In this document: piece after piece, positions 23,476-36,214 of the stretch | Position numbering within the stretch: position 1 is the stretch's first letter | Layout of the letters: each line of letters opens with the position of its first letter | Origin: Siphonodentalium dalli | Taxonomy: Eukaryota > Mollusca > Scaphopoda > Gadilida > Siphonodentaliidae | Assembly: GCA_032622095.1 (NCBI GenBank) | Contig: CP136061.1 | Span: 52,401,762 to 52,465,761 of the forward strand | Direction: 5' to 3' | Length of the DNA stretch: 64,000 nucleotides | The notes under the pieces: generated by a model | Seen by the model: the letters and a program-made list of their open reading frames with translations, nothing else | What the model was told of the DNA's origin: nothing | Database searches by the model: none | Translations under genes and position numbers: made by a program

Positions 23476-23735
23476 GATGATCGACCACAACATTAAAGAT
23501 GTCAAAAAATACTTATTGACACAGAGAATGTTATTGCTACAAGATGTCCTTCTTATAAACCAATGATCGACCACAACAATACAGATGTCAAAAAATACTT
23601 ATTCACACAGAGTATTCGACACTCGAGGAACATACTGCCAAATGAAATAGTTAGCGCTGAAACTTTTAAGCAGTTCAAGAAATTGATGGAATTCCACTGC
23701 ATTGACATTAGATACCAAACAGACTTCTCATAAAC
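23476..23735 (+). pseudogene. LINE C-terminal fragment with an 87-bp direct repeat
   Basis: The sequences starting at 23476 and 23563 are near-identical over ~55 bp ('atgatcgaccacaac', 'gatgtcaaaaaatactta'). From the second copy one frame reads 'DHNNTDVKKYLFTQSIRHSR' and then 'NILPNEIVSAETFKQFKKLM'. This is the extreme C-terminal 'R-W-NLP--VV-A-S---FK--L' block seen at the end of many CR1/L2-type LINE proteins. Stop TAA is at 23731-23733. It is a short remnant. Confidence 0.5.
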
Positions 23736-24770
23736 ATTTCATTTACACATTCAATCATTCATGTAATTTTACAATTTACATGCACCGGCAGCAGACGGTC
23801 AGACTTGTTCCGAGAAATATATGATTATTTCACTTGACGTATATCTTGAACCATTCGGCTTCTGCGACCTCCGCCGAATCTACAAAGAGAACGAGTAGAG
23901 TCATGTCAGGAGAAATATATTTAAATTCCCAGTTCGGTATTGGGCAATGTACGAAAATGAAGAAAGTGCACTAATTCTACTCTTAGTGGGCAAAGTCTGA
24001 TCCAAATAGAACATATCGTATCAAATAACTATAATACATATTCACTAATTCACTCATATTCAATGTTGAGAAAATTCCACCGACACATATATGTCATGTG
24101 CTATTTCTAAACAATTTTGTTTAAGATAAAATATAACACATATTTTGTGGAATTTATACACATTTTGTTCTAAGAGTAAAGGTATACTCACAAGTGATTT
24201 ATAAGGACTATGATTTAGGCCGCTATAAAGGGTCAAATAAATAATGCTGAACAATCCTTTGATGGATTCGGACAAACTCGGGGATATCAAAAGGCACCTC
24301 AAACCTTCGGGTTCGAGCAGTCTTTTACATTTTAAAATATCGATTGAAAAATTCGAAGAAAATATGAAAAATATATTTTGAATACGACAGAAATATTTAA
24401 TAAAAATATGGGACAGGAAAATGGGGACAAACCGACCCAAAATACGCCCGGTGGGGTTGATCGAGGCTCGTGTTTAAGATAACTTAGAAACGTCTCTCTC
24501 CCATGCACATACAATTAAACAAAAATGTACATACAGTTGCCTGAACATTAAGAGTAATTCGAACAGATACATGTAGGAAGAGAAATAAGGTGTGTGTATA
24601 TTCAAATTATGAATAATATATCCAGAATTGTTGTTTTTTTTATCAGTTCTGAATCCGGATTACCTGCGAAAACGTCGAGTGAAATTACTGATTGCACGTC
24701 GAAGGTCAAAACTAGATTTAAGCTGGCTTTATAACTTGCTGGGTTAATCTATTTTAGAGTGTATCATTCT
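23736..24770. other. No gene recognised
   Basis: A+T-rich DNA. The 126-codon minus frame at 24060-24440 has no motif and its composition follows the local A+T bias. Confidence 0.35.
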
Positions 24771-25900
24771 TTAAAATCCAACAATGTAATGTTGTACTGC
24801 TAGACTTAGTTTTGCATTGTCCATCGTATTTACACAAGTTGTTCCAAGCAATAGAGTTTCTAATGTTATATGGTGAATGCCAATCGTTTTTAGTTTATCC
24901 AATAATACATATCTTTCATCGGTGTATAAGTTGACAATCAAAGAAGAAATGATGATATTTTCAAGTGCACCACAGGAACATATCCGCGATTCAGCTATAT
25001 ACATGTAGTTACCATATTTATCAAAGTTCAAAATACTGCAGTTATTCCTCAATCTTGCTTGTAAGATATTTGGATAGCGTTTACCAATATTAAAATATGA
25101 GGGGGGTGGGGGAACTTGATACATCGGTATCAGTTCTCGATTAATCACACCGGGAGATCCGCATTTCATAACACTATCTGGTAAGGAGTTCCATTGGCTG
25201 ACCATGGTCGGGAAGAACGATTTATTGTAAAATGCCGCATTTCCACATATTTTGATATGAATCGGTGCGGGTATATGGACGGATAGTCAGTATTGCTGCC
25301 AAAATGTTCTCGAAGTATATAATTAACAAATTTTGGTGCGCCATCAGTCTCAATTCTGTGGAAATATTTCCATATATGTGCTTGTCGGCGTTGTCCCAGA
25401 CATTGCCACCCGAGTTCCATTAGGAGGAGTATCCAATCAGAGACCGACTGCGTTAAGCCTGAAACTATGCGAGCTTCTTCGATGTGAGTGTATACTTTAT
25501 ATTTCTAAGAAGAGATAAGCGACTTGGAACACGACTGGATATCTGGACATCCCAACTTAGATTAGAATGCAAATTCAAACCGAGGTATTTCTGCAATTGT
25601 GACTCTTCTAGACGACTTTGTCCAAATAAGATGGGTCTATTTAAATTTGGCTCGGTCTGGGGAGTGAACAGTTTTATGAACTTAGTCTTGGTAGGGTTAA
25701 AATTTACAATCCATTTCTGTGACCAGTTATTTATTTTTGTTATAGGTCTCTATTTAATTTAGCCACCATTTGCTCAGGGTCACAATCAGTCGTAGTTATA
25801 CATGTATCGTCAGCATATATTCGTGCCAGGGATTCTAGTTTATCGTGAATATCGTTCACGTAGATGAGAACAAGGAAATGGCTGAGTAGGTTTGTGTCTG
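24771..25900 (-). pseudogene. CR1-type LINE fragment, RT end to C-terminus
   Basis: Minus-strand LINE piece. The 5' part (25740-25900) carries motif B/C remains: 'LIYVNDIHDKLESLARIYAD', with 'YADDTCITTTD'. 25440-25740 reads the post-catalytic block in which 'KYLGLNLHSNLSW' sits. 25166-25420 holds 'ELGWQCLGQRRQAHIWKYFH'. 24771-25205 contains 'MVSQWNSLPDSVMKCGSP' and 'RICSCGALENI'. The order and blocks match those of the C-terminal half of CR1-like ORF2. The upstream part is missing: the sequence before 25900 becomes unrelated. Two or three frame changes are present. Confidence 0.7.
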
Positions 25901-26814
25901 TTGGCCATGGGTCCCGCTTCCATCCAACAGTCATATTCACGAGGCTAACTAACTTAAAAACATGTGATTTATTAGCCATTACGCACACGATTGGATAGCG
26001 AACGATACTTAATCGGGGATCACGGTAAGATAGCGATTGATATTTTATCGCAGTAACACGTGGCACGCGAGGTTAGGATTGAGGCTAGAATTATTGACGA
26101 AATAACGGAAATGTTTGAAGAAGTGATTTTAAAGAGATACATGTACCTATTTCGAAATGTAATCCTAATCTCGTGTGTCACCTGTAACAGTTTTTGCGTT
26201 TGGATATCAATCGCCATCTAACGATGAACCCCGATTAAGTATCTTTCGCTATCAAATCGTGTGCGTATTTTTGTAAGTCTATACAGTACTGACCGAGGCT
26301 CAATAGCCACGCGTTAGGGTGGATACACACATGCATGTAATGTCTGTATGTAAAATACATGTATTTTACATGGCCACACCAATAATTGACAAAATTAATC
26401 ACCTGAGCGCGAGAGGTCAATTTCACCAGTGAGTAGTTATAAGCCATTATCAAACAAACTGCCATCAAGAAATTTCAGGCCAGTCATAAACATGTCTTCT
26501 TTCATGGATGCCGAAATGAGTAATTCTTGTCTGATATATGTTGCTGTTTTTCACGAGTTATAATTCATTTCGAAAAGTGGATTAGAGCCGGTCGATTTTA
26601 TACTTGATTTGTGTCTGTCATTTCTTGGAAACTGGGTCATCCAAAACAGAAATAAAAGATGCAGAATTATTTTATAGGATGATACCGGCTTGTTGAGATT
26701 TCTCTGATAATTTGAGAGCGAGCTCATGTGATAACATTAATTCAATTGGGATTGCAAATATTTATAGCGCCAACAAATAATGCAGGTACAGCGTTGAAAT
26801 TAAAAAGAGTGACA

Positions 26815-26832
26815 CCCCCCCCCCCCCCCCCC
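26815..26832 (+). repeat. Poly-C tract (18 C)
   Basis: An uninterrupted run of 18 C, followed by an AT-rich microsatellite. Together with 27313-27333 and the G runs at 38189-38201 and 39227-39242, it is one of four long G/C homopolymers. Confidence 0.95.
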
Positions 26833-27312
26833 ATTTATATATATATGTTTCTCAAGCCAAAGGTTGAACAAGCTCCTACCTGTCACAAGCTTGAATTATA
26901 ACATTTTCTACCATAATCCATGATTGGGGGAGGGGCTGGTTCTCGAAAGCTTCCAATAACTAAGGGAGTTAATTGAATGTATCAGCCGGGATTATCTGGG
27001 CAAGAATTACAATATAATGTTTTACTTAAATATTCCATAGTTGTAAATTTTGCGTATACATGTATAACTGTATAACACAAGAGATGAAAGGTGACGTAGT
27101 TGGGAACTCGTAGCTAGGCAACCCTTTCGCCGAATGATGACAAACAGCAACACCATGCATTCAAATTTAAAGCTGTATAATATGTTCATAATTATATGAA
27201 AAGCATAAATTGCTGCATATTAGATTAATCACTCGTAGAAAACAGACACGACAGACATGACTTCGATATTTATAAAGCAGGGTGTCAGGACTCAGGGTGC
27301 TGCGTGCACACG

Positions 27313-27333
27313 CCCCCCCCCCCCCCCCCCCCC
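27313..27333 (+). repeat. Poly-C tract (21 C)
   Basis: An uninterrupted run of 21 C. The Gly-rich stretch of the minus-strand open frames here is a shadow of it. Confidence 0.95.
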
Positions 27334-27901
27334 GTCGAGGAAATATGCAATGGTGAATTCGGTAGCTTCTGGGATAATATAGCTCCCCGTGTATGTTGGG
27401 GGTCATAGCCCCCTGCGTTGTGGAAGAGGCCATCACTGGTATTAACATCAATAGAATACTGACAATGATTTAAACAGAACGTCAACCATTTCAGTTATCG
27501 CGCGAATAATTATTTTAAGCGGCCTGACGACTTCGTCCCAGTCAACGGCTCTTCAGCGGTTCAGAGTTTAACTCACTGTGGTCAAACACAGTCGCAATGA
27601 TTGGGTTGTCAGCGGACACATATTACACGGTGTGTATGATCCATGTAAAACTCCAAATACACGATATTTACAGAGATTACATGCATGTGTGTATCCACCC
27701 TTAGGCGATCGAATATCTATGTCGTCGCGGTTGGATTATCCAGTTAAGAGAATTTGCCAATACAAAAATGTGTGCAAACGCTGTAAACTTTTATCTCAAA
27801 TACCCGGCGCGTTGGGATGCGGCGAAATAAACGACATGGCGAACATAATTCTGACATATGTGTACTGTGTTGCCAGATAATGCCACCCACGACATACTTA
27901 C

Positions 27902-28083
27902 TAATCGGCATCGATGCTGTCGACAACACTGAGTACAGGAACTGTGGGTAAGATCGACCCCGCTCGAAAAGGCATGATCCGAAATTTTGTTCTGTCACTT
28001 GGATCCAAGCTATATCATTAGAGCATCCAGTCCAGAGTTTTGCAATGTGAAAGTCGCGGGTGAAAACTGTCAAATCTCTTTTT
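27902..28083 (-). CDS. Host gene, exon D (partial gene)
   Basis: Most downstream recognisable exon of the minus-strand host gene. It is preceded by a very good acceptor (pyrimidine-rich run ending TTTTTAG at 28084) and ended by a perfect donor, GTAAGT, at 27896-27901. Its 182 nt read as 1 base + 60 codons + 1 base without a stop. That phase (2 in, 1 out) accepts exon C exactly. The peptide includes 'FHIAKLWTGCSNDIAWIQVT' and 'YPQFLYS', with two cysteines. I associate the pattern with extracellular proteins of marine invertebrates that carry a 'YGGC--D-GW' block, here degenerate as 'WTGCSNDIAW'. That is a from-memory impression, not a search. The next exon must start in phase 1; I did not find it. 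Confidence 0.65.
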
Positions 28084-28179
28084 CTAAAAAGGAGAAATAA
28101 ACAATATTTTATGTCTTATACAAAAGCATAGGACCCGCAGACTTGAGTAACTTGAGCAGTTTGGCTCAGCACTCTATAC

Positions 28180-28890
28180 GACTTTAATTGCTTCCAGACT
28201 TTTATTAGTGGCCCTTCAAGTTATTTTAAATAATTATTAGTCGCCTGTGCTAAACAGCATGACTCTCCGGATAAAGTTACATGTATATTTTAAGTAATAA
28301 ACGCTCTTTATTGATAATTATTAGTGCCTCTTCAAGACAGTTGAGGTCAACAGCACCTATCCCGTGACATTCCCCATGTCATTTTACTTTTGTGAACCAA
28401 CGTTCCCATATAATACCATCGGGCTGACAATGAACGATCTTTATAGATTATATAATTTATTGGTCCCCTTTCAGTCACCTGAGGTCAAAGGCGCCTATCC
28501 CATGACAATCACCTGGTCAGGTAACACATTTCACCGACCAGATTGGAACCATTTTGGATATATATTTAATTATTTAGTTAAATTAACTATTAGTGCCCTT
28601 TTAAGCCAACTGAAGCCAACGGCGAATATCTAATAAGCTTCCCCGGGTCAAATTACACATAAGTTACACATTTTCAGCTCCGAAGATCCAACCGTTTTGT
28701 CGCGTCTAGCCAATATATATATATAAAATAATTATTAGTGGCCTTTTAAAATCTCTGAGGTGAACGGTACATGTCTAATAACGATCCCCGGGTCAAATTA
28801 CCTCACAAATTACCCATATGTTCAAACTGTTCAGCTCCGATGATCCAACCGTTTGGTCGCCTCTATAGCCAAATATATATAAAATAATTA
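28180..28890 (+). repeat. Diverged repeat array, left arm of an inverted pair
   Basis: Four or so copies of a ~150-190-bp unit. Each unit has 'taattattagtg-ccttt', then 'ctgaggtcaa-ggcgcctatc', then 'cc-gggtcaaattac', then 'tcagctccgatgatccaacc', then 'ggtcgcctctagcc'. The same units occur in reverse orientation at 29880-30770. Confidence 0.7.
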
Positions 28891-29879
28891 TTGTGTTGCG
28901 GTATGGGTACTTTTAAGAGGGGTTATATTGAGTTAAGAGATTCTGTGCGAGGTTGAAGATGTATGTACATGGGTTGATTCAGATGCTTTCAGTATCTGGT
29001 ATGTCTCCAGTGATTAAGATGTTTGGTAAATACAGATTATTAGTTGCATACTGCTTTAGTTTTGTGCACATTTCATATGTTGTGCTGCTGTCTGTTATTC
29101 AATGAGTAATATGATTACGTCAGCATGCATGGACAACCCGCCACGCATAGGACTATAAACCGATACATGTGTTTCACGTGAGTGCCTATATATATAAGAA
29201 TGGAGGAAATTTGTGATAAAAACGTCTTTGTTAATTTTCTTGCCTCTCTCCAACCCCATACTTGATCTGACGGTGCCAATTTGGCAACTTTGAACCATAT
29301 CATTATATTCCTCATATCACGTATAGATGGCTGTCTATATTTACCAATATATTCACCGATGTTGGTAACCACTATAGCTGGACCTTCAAAATCTGACTCC
29401 AACGGAATTACGCTGGCAACATTATAGGCCCTACTTTAAACGACACCATTAAATTCCTCAAATTAAGGGGAAGTGTTTATATATAAGTTCGGAGGAAATT
29501 GACGACAAAAATGATGTATGTATTTTGGCCACCCTCCCGTCATAGTATTGGTATGATTATACATCATGCATGTAAGTTCTACCGTTCAACATCACAAACA
29601 AATTAGGGCCTATACATGGACCTGATGTGATCCAGTGGAGCAATCCCGAATACATGCATTTCGAATCGGGGTTCTAGTCCATCTGAAGCACGGCAACACA
29701 TACGCAAAAGCCAAATATGTCGATTATTGGAACAGGAAACATGCGATAGAACAAGCTTCACTTTGTTTTGTAAAATGTTATCGCCAATATACATTATTTC
29801 CGCAATCGGCATTGTCCCGTGCAGTTTAGGGCCATCAAGTTCGAGAATTGGTCTGAAAAAATTAATACTAATAAAAACT
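28891..29879. other. Spacer between the two inverted arrays
   Basis: No gene. It contains a direct repeat pair near 29188 and 29478 ('tatatataag' followed by 'ggaggaaatt' and 'gacaaaaatg' variants). All open frames are short and without motifs. Confidence 0.35.
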
Positions 29880-30777
29880 CAATTTTGTGTGTTCGTTTGT
29901 TTGTCCGCATATAGGCGACCAAGCGGCTGGATCATCGGAGCTGAAAATTCGTATATATGGGTAGTTTGACTCGGGGGCGTTATTAGATATATCACATTCA
30001 CCTCAGATGTATTATATTAATAATTAATATTATTAATTAATAATTATTATATATATATATTTTGGCTAGAGGTGCATGACCAAACGGTTGGATCATCGGA
30101 GCTGAAATGTGTACGTATCTGCATATGCACATATGAGTAATTTGAACCGGGGAATATTATTACATTTGTCCCGTTACCTCAGATATCTTAAAATGGCACT
30201 AAAAATAAATTATATACCCAAAATTGTTGCAAGCTGGTCGGTGAAAATTGAAATACTTGGATAAATTGACACGCAGTGTGTAACGAGAGAGATGACGTTG
30301 ACCACAGACGACTTAAAGGGGAAACTAAGAGAAATATTGAGCGTTCCTTAACAGCTTAACAAATATGTAGGATACTTAGTACATATGGGTCACCTGACCA
30401 GGGGATTGTAATGGGATAGGCGCATTGGACCTAAGATGACTTAAACGGGTACTAATAAATTATATGATAAATAAAGAGCGTTTATTGCAGACAAGATGAT
30501 ATTTGGGAATGTTGGTGAACAAAAGTAAAATGACTGCCACGGGATGGGGGCTGTTGACCTCAATAAATAAGCAATAAAAAGCGTTTATGATCAACTTAAA
30601 AGTTCGATGTAACTTTATTCGAATAATTATGGACTAGGTGTTGTTTACCCCAGATGACTAATAATTATGGACTAGGTGTTGTTTACCCCATATGACTAAT
30701 AATGATTTAAAATGACGTGAAGGTCCACTAATAAATTACACATTCTTCGCCCGCGCAACACCGGGTGGCCCAGCTAG
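29880..30777 (-). repeat. Diverged repeat array, right arm, with a Helitron-like end
   Basis: Reverse-oriented copies of the unit at 28180-28890: 'ggttggatcatcggagctga' at 29929 and 30090, 'ggcgcattggacc' at 30418. The arm ends at 30748-30777 with a GC-rich block, 'cgcccgcgcaacaccggg', followed by 'tggcccagCTAG'. A GC-rich short hairpin followed by a terminal CTAG/T resembles Helitron 3' ends. No Rep/helicase gene is present and the 5' TC end was not identified. Confidence 0.45.
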
Positions 30778-33190
30778 TATCACATATATGTAAATGTTCT
30801 GCGGTTATTAGCCATGTTCAGCAACACGTACGTGTAACTTATAACGTATGTTGCCATTGCCAATGGAGATCACAGCAATGTAACACATTTAAGACAGATC
30901 AAACAAAAAACTCCTTTGCTATCAAAAATAGTTCCATTTTAATTGAAAAGAAATGATCCAAACTGAAACGTAATTTTTTGGTGATTTTGGAGTCAAGTTT
31001 GAGAGAAAGAAATCCAATATTTATGATAATGTCAGTGGTTACAATAGCAACAATTACACAATGTGCATCATCAATGTTAGTATCCAATGTATGGAAGCCA
31101 TATTAGTCGATTTTATTCATCAACCACATTTTGTAACCGATTGCAGGGTACGCTGCGGCAATATTTACAATTTTCCGTAATTAGCTGCCATTTTGGCGGT
31201 CATTTTGAGCTAAAGTGACAATTTTGGATCCATTGAGTTGAAATATTCATAAGTAAAGATACGCCTCACTTACATTGCACAGTTCTGCTCATTTCTTGTT
31301 GAAATATGACTAGAATCAAAATTGTGATTTTTGGTGAAATTTATACCGCGTTCTGTAAAATCAAATTTTTGATGGATCGAAAGGGGCTGGTACCCACAGC
31401 ATGGCATATTTCATTGCTGCAATGATCATTTAACATGAAACATACAAAATAAATACGCAATTCTCAACCAGTTCTAAACAGCAAAACTAATTTAGAAGAT
31501 ATTAGTGAAAATAGTTATATTTTCCACTTCCGGCGGCCATGTTGGTGGCCATCTTGAACGCGGAGTTCCAATGTTGACATAAAAAGGTAGCATCATATCT
31601 TAGATTTACAATAATATATACATTGCTATACATTTGTCAAGATTTTCTCTTAATAACTTGCATCAAACTGACTCATAGTGCCTCGTCTTAGAATCGACGG
31701 CCATGTCGGAAGCCATCTTGTCTCACGTGTACATTGCCACTTTTTTTCTCGTGTTAACATTGCTTAAAAGTTGAGGGAAATAATAAGGAAGAAAATGAGT
31801 AGGGTTCTAGTCAACTCTTGTGGTCATGGGTGCAGGATACACTATCATATCCCATACTATTATATATGTGTTTTCATCGACGTTGCCTGACATTTTGACC
31901 TCTGGTTACGTCATCAATGAAACCACAAGTGGATAGAGTATTCGAATACCTACAAAATGACACATCACCTGTTGAAATCTAATCACAATGACATCACTTA
32001 TATAGGATATCAATTGCCCCCACCCCATCATAATCGAAAAAAATGGCAACGGAGTAAGTGTAAACTTTGACCCAGTAGGTACAATAGGACCCAAAATACT
32101 TGCTGTTAACATCGTTTTTACTTATAGTACATATTAGGGTACATGAAAATACCACAGATGTTAAGTAGTGTGGGGGGCGTGCACGAGGGGTCATACCAGC
32201 TCATGGACTTCAAACATATCTAACTTTTTCTTGACAATACTTAACCTGACAGTGCATTGCTCTATCAATAAAAATAGTAATAATGCTATGTGGGACCAAC
32301 ATACTGCTGGTAGGGATGGCAACACGATATCCAGTGCTCTGTGTAAGACGTTAGACGCGATATTCACGGACTACCGTTAAACATCCAATGTTGTGATCGG
32401 ACACATTAGCACATGTCACTGGCATTCAAGCTGTTCATGCAAAGTCACCCACAAAACACAAATAGAACCAGGTCCCCTGTGCGTCCATGTGATGAACAAT
32501 GTATAATACAAAATATAATGTTCACCACACAAGCTTATGCACTCATAGCATAAATCTGTACCATCAATCCTTTGCATGACCTTTAGAGATTACATTTTTT
32601 TTTATTCAAAAAGACTCTGAATTGACTCAGGGCTATAAGATACTTTACTGTTGAATAATGGAGACAAGCCGGTTAGTATGACTTCAGTCTAAAAAAAAAA
32701 AAAAACTAAAAAAAAACAGCTTACACAATCCTGGACAGTAATCATTACTATTTATAGATTGCTACATTTTTGTTTATTGAAATGCTAATAAAATAGATAT
32801 GCAAACACAAGAAAACAAGATCAAAACAAAAACAAACGAAAATAAAAACAAAAAACTACTTGGGACACGAAATATTGTTATTTATAGATTATTACAACAT
32901 TTTTGATTGAATACTGGAAAAACTAACAATAAGTACACAGACAAAGAATAAATAAATAGACAAAAAGTCCTCTTTCAATAAATATTCTGTCAGCATAACA
33001 ATATAAATAGTCCGCTTGTTATGGAAGTGGTGTAGGTAATACATAAATCATCTCTAAGGGTCCGCAAACTACTCGCCATCATGAACAGAGATATATAAGA
33101 ATTCACAAGGATTGTATAGTAGCACATAACTCACATTAGGCTATATGTGTATATGTAACTGTTATATGTAAATGTTATAGGATTCACATG
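30778..33190. other. Non-coding, old repeats
   Basis: No gene recognised. Motifs such as 'gccattttggcggtcatttt' (31190) and 'ggcggccatgttggtggcca' (31532) recall the dispersed repeat at 49380. An A-rich stretch lies at 32690-32720. Short open frames carry no motif. Confidence 0.35.
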
Positions 33191-33194
33191 ATGT

Positions 33195-33865
33195 ACACAT
33201 GCAGCCTAAAACTAAACTATACTATATATAATGTACTGTGATATACTATACTGTACTATACTATAGCATACTGTGCTATATTATGCTGAAATGTACTGAA
33301 ATGTACTGTAATATACTATGCACTATACCGTGTCATACCATATACGGTACTGCGGTGTAATATACTATGCTACACTATACCATACTTACACTATACTGCT
33401 CTGTACTGTATTGCAATGTACTGTACTGTGTTGTATTGTGGTATACGATGTTACACTATGCTGTATTGTGCTGTACTGTGGTATACTATACTATATTGGG
33501 ATGTGCTATGCAGTGATGAGCTATACTATGCTGTGCTGGACTCTATACTATGATGTGCTATACTGTGCTGTATTATACCGTGCTATACTATGGTATACTT
33601 AACTACACTGTACTGTATTGGGCTGTGCTATGCAGTAATATGTGCTGTACTTTGCTGTAGTTCATACTATACTATGCTATGATGTTCTTTATATTATACT
33701 ATGGTGTGGTATACTATACTATACTTTACTATACTAAACTATGATGTGCTTTGTATTATACTATGGTGTGTATACTGTGGTGTACTGTTTTATACTGTAC
33801 TATACTATACTATACTAGACTATGCTAAACTATAATATACTATGCTATACCATACTATACTAGCA
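33195..33865 (+). repeat. Degenerate TACTATA-type simple repeat
   Basis: About 670 bp built from variants of 'tactatac' / 'tgctatactg'. The 94-codon open frame inside it is an artefact of the repeat. Confidence 0.9.
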
Positions 33866-33957
33866 GGGTTGTCCCCTCTATTTATAGGGATACACATACA
33901 GAAACTCCCATATTAAACTATGATATTTCTCTATAAGATAGTTATTAAACTGTCTCA

Positions 33958-34830
33958 TTTTATGAGTAAAAATGTATTTTTAACTAGCCACTAAGTACAA
34001 TTTAGTGTCTCTCATTCTGTACATACCATGGGTAAACAGTCACATGGTTTATAAAATCCATGGTATAAAATATCTACGCAAGGCTACTGTATAGCCATAA
34101 TGGAGATTCATGGTTTACATTGAACTTGTATAGCTTGGTACACTCCGATGCCTCGCACACTGTGCAAACCACCACTATATCACTACCATACTCTATTGCA
34201 AATAATGTTACGGTTTTTGAAATCATTTGTACCTATCACAGAGTACCACCCTATGTTACATATACCAGTATAAATTTTGATTATACCCCATTATTTTGAA
34301 TGTCCTGATTCAGTTAAATGTCATTATTGCTCGAGATTGAAATTAAAATATGTCATTCTAGGTGTAAAAATGCATTTGTAACTAGCCACATAGTATAAAT
34401 CAGTGTCTCATTCTGTGTATGCCATTTGTAACTAGTCACATGGTTTATATATCCAGTCCAGAATCTCTCATCTGGCTACTGTATAACCAGAATGGAGATT
34501 CATGGTGTACATTCAATTTATACAGCTTGGTACAATTCAGTACCCCTCATGTTGGGAAAACCAGCATCACTTCTACACACCATTGCAAATAATTTTATTG
34601 TTTCTTAAAGCATTGGTACATATCACAGTTACTTTATACTGGTATATCTGGCATACCACCTTATGCTAGATATACCGGTATAAAGTTGGTTTATCCCCCA
34701 TTATTTATGAAGTCCAGATATGTCCACACTTATATCAGTCATATGTCATTATTGCTTGAGATGGACATTAAGATATATCATTCCAAGTGTAAAAATCCAT
34801 TGGGAGCATAGCCACATAGTTTATATATCT
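33958..34830 (+). repeat. ~400-425-bp tandem duplication, two copies plus a stub
   Basis: Equivalent blocks start at 33966, 34362 and 34787 ('gtaaaaatg-attt-taactagccac'). The first two copies share 'tggagattcatgg', 'agcttggtac', 'attgcaaataat', 'gatataccggtataaa'-like and 'ccccattattt' blocks in order, diverged by perhaps a fifth. Confidence 0.75.
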
Positions 34831-36214
34831 AGTCCTAAGTGGAGACACATGGATTGATCTAGGTACATTCTAAATCTCAATACAGAATAGACAAATTACA
34901 TATTAGAACATTATTAATTCACGCAAAAATGCTACTTACCATCCAATATATAAATGTCTGTTGGATAAATCATGTTTGTCACATAATTATTATTGTCTTC
35001 AATCTGCTTATGTACACTGTAGTCAAATATTATTATTATTAGTATTTCTTTAACTCTTCGGCATCCACCTATTCACTCCATCCTCATCATGTACACTAAT
35101 CATCGAACATAACCTAGTGAATTATATATTCCAATTAAGAATTATGATAAGCACATAAGATGATAAACAGCTAATTATCGAGACAGCCATTCGGCACAAC
35201 AGGTCGTCGCCGTGTGTCTTCAATTCACTGGTCCTGTCTGTACGATAAAAACGTGCACCAGGTGACGACACAATCATAATATTTTTGGAACGATTGGACA
35301 TCATCACGGGATAATACAGTAAGCGCCAAAAACAGTCTGCCCTTCATGTCGAACTATTAACAATATTTTTTTCAATATATCCTTCAACAGAGTTTAGACC
35401 AATTTCATCAATCAGTGATAACAGTTACTGCATGACAATATAAGCACTTAATTACAAGGGTTAAAGTGAGGCTCATTTTCTAAACGACTGGAATTGACAT
35501 CATTCACGTCGGAGGCTACCTGTGTTCATCCCCCTGTCTCAACTGTTTGGTCTCACCACTGTGAACATGACTCCTTCTGTACAGGTTATGAATGGGGTGG
35601 ATTGGGGTGCTAACGTGGAAACTCAATAATGGGTCTTGATCGCCATGTATACATAACGTATGCATATACCGGTATATGTTTATTTGTGTATGCATATACA
35701 TCTATACATTTTAATGCATCTGTAATTTCTCTATGTATATGAACCTATGTCATCCTTGTTAATAATTATTTCATCTATATAATTTGTAATTGATAACAAA
35801 TTGACTCCATGTATACTTGTTAATAATTATTTCATCTATATACTTTGTAATTGATAACAAATTGACTCCATGTATACTTGTTAATAATTATTTCATCTAT
35901 ATAATTTGTAATTGATAACAAATTGACTCCATGTATGCTATAATTATACTTTCATAAGCGTTGCACGGATAAACTTCCTATTGATATAATCCCACCAAAA
36001 TTTGAATTCATAATAGTAAAATGATATTCGTATTAGTTTCCACGCATAAGTACCGATTTTCCGAACAACGACAAAATCATATGGCGACACCCAAGGGCGC
36101 ATATTACAGCAATTTAGAAAGGTTCAACTACGTCTGCAAATTGCATAACTTTGAGTGAGGTTGTGGATACACATGCACACGATTTCGCGGCAAAATGGTC
36201 TCGAATAGAAGGAG
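34831..36214. other. Non-coding spacer
   Basis: Contains the 61-bp tandem repeat at 35755-35937. Otherwise A+T-rich without a recognisable gene. Confidence 0.35.
35755..35937 (+). repeat. 61-bp tandem repeat, three copies
   Basis: Three nearly identical copies begin at 35755, 35816 and 35877 ('cttgttaataattatttcat' and onward, ending 'gactccatgtat'). Only one or two bases differ between copies, so the array is young. Confidence 0.95.

Larger units (their letters stand above)
25901..27901. other. Non-coding: part of the host-gene region downstream of exon D
   Basis: Contains two long C runs (26815-26832 and 27313-27333). It also has an inverted pair of a ~30-bp block, near 26317-26345 and 27677-27702. 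No further host exon could be recognised here, so the 3' end of the host gene on this strand remains unseen. Confidence 0.4.

Noticed and set aside
24661-24720. Possible next host exon (minus strand, a 'SLDVFAG' stretch)
   Set aside because: No acceptor in the required phase and no supporting similarity.
33318-33602. 94-codon Tyr/Cys-rich open frame
   Set aside because: Produced entirely by the TACTATA simple repeat.
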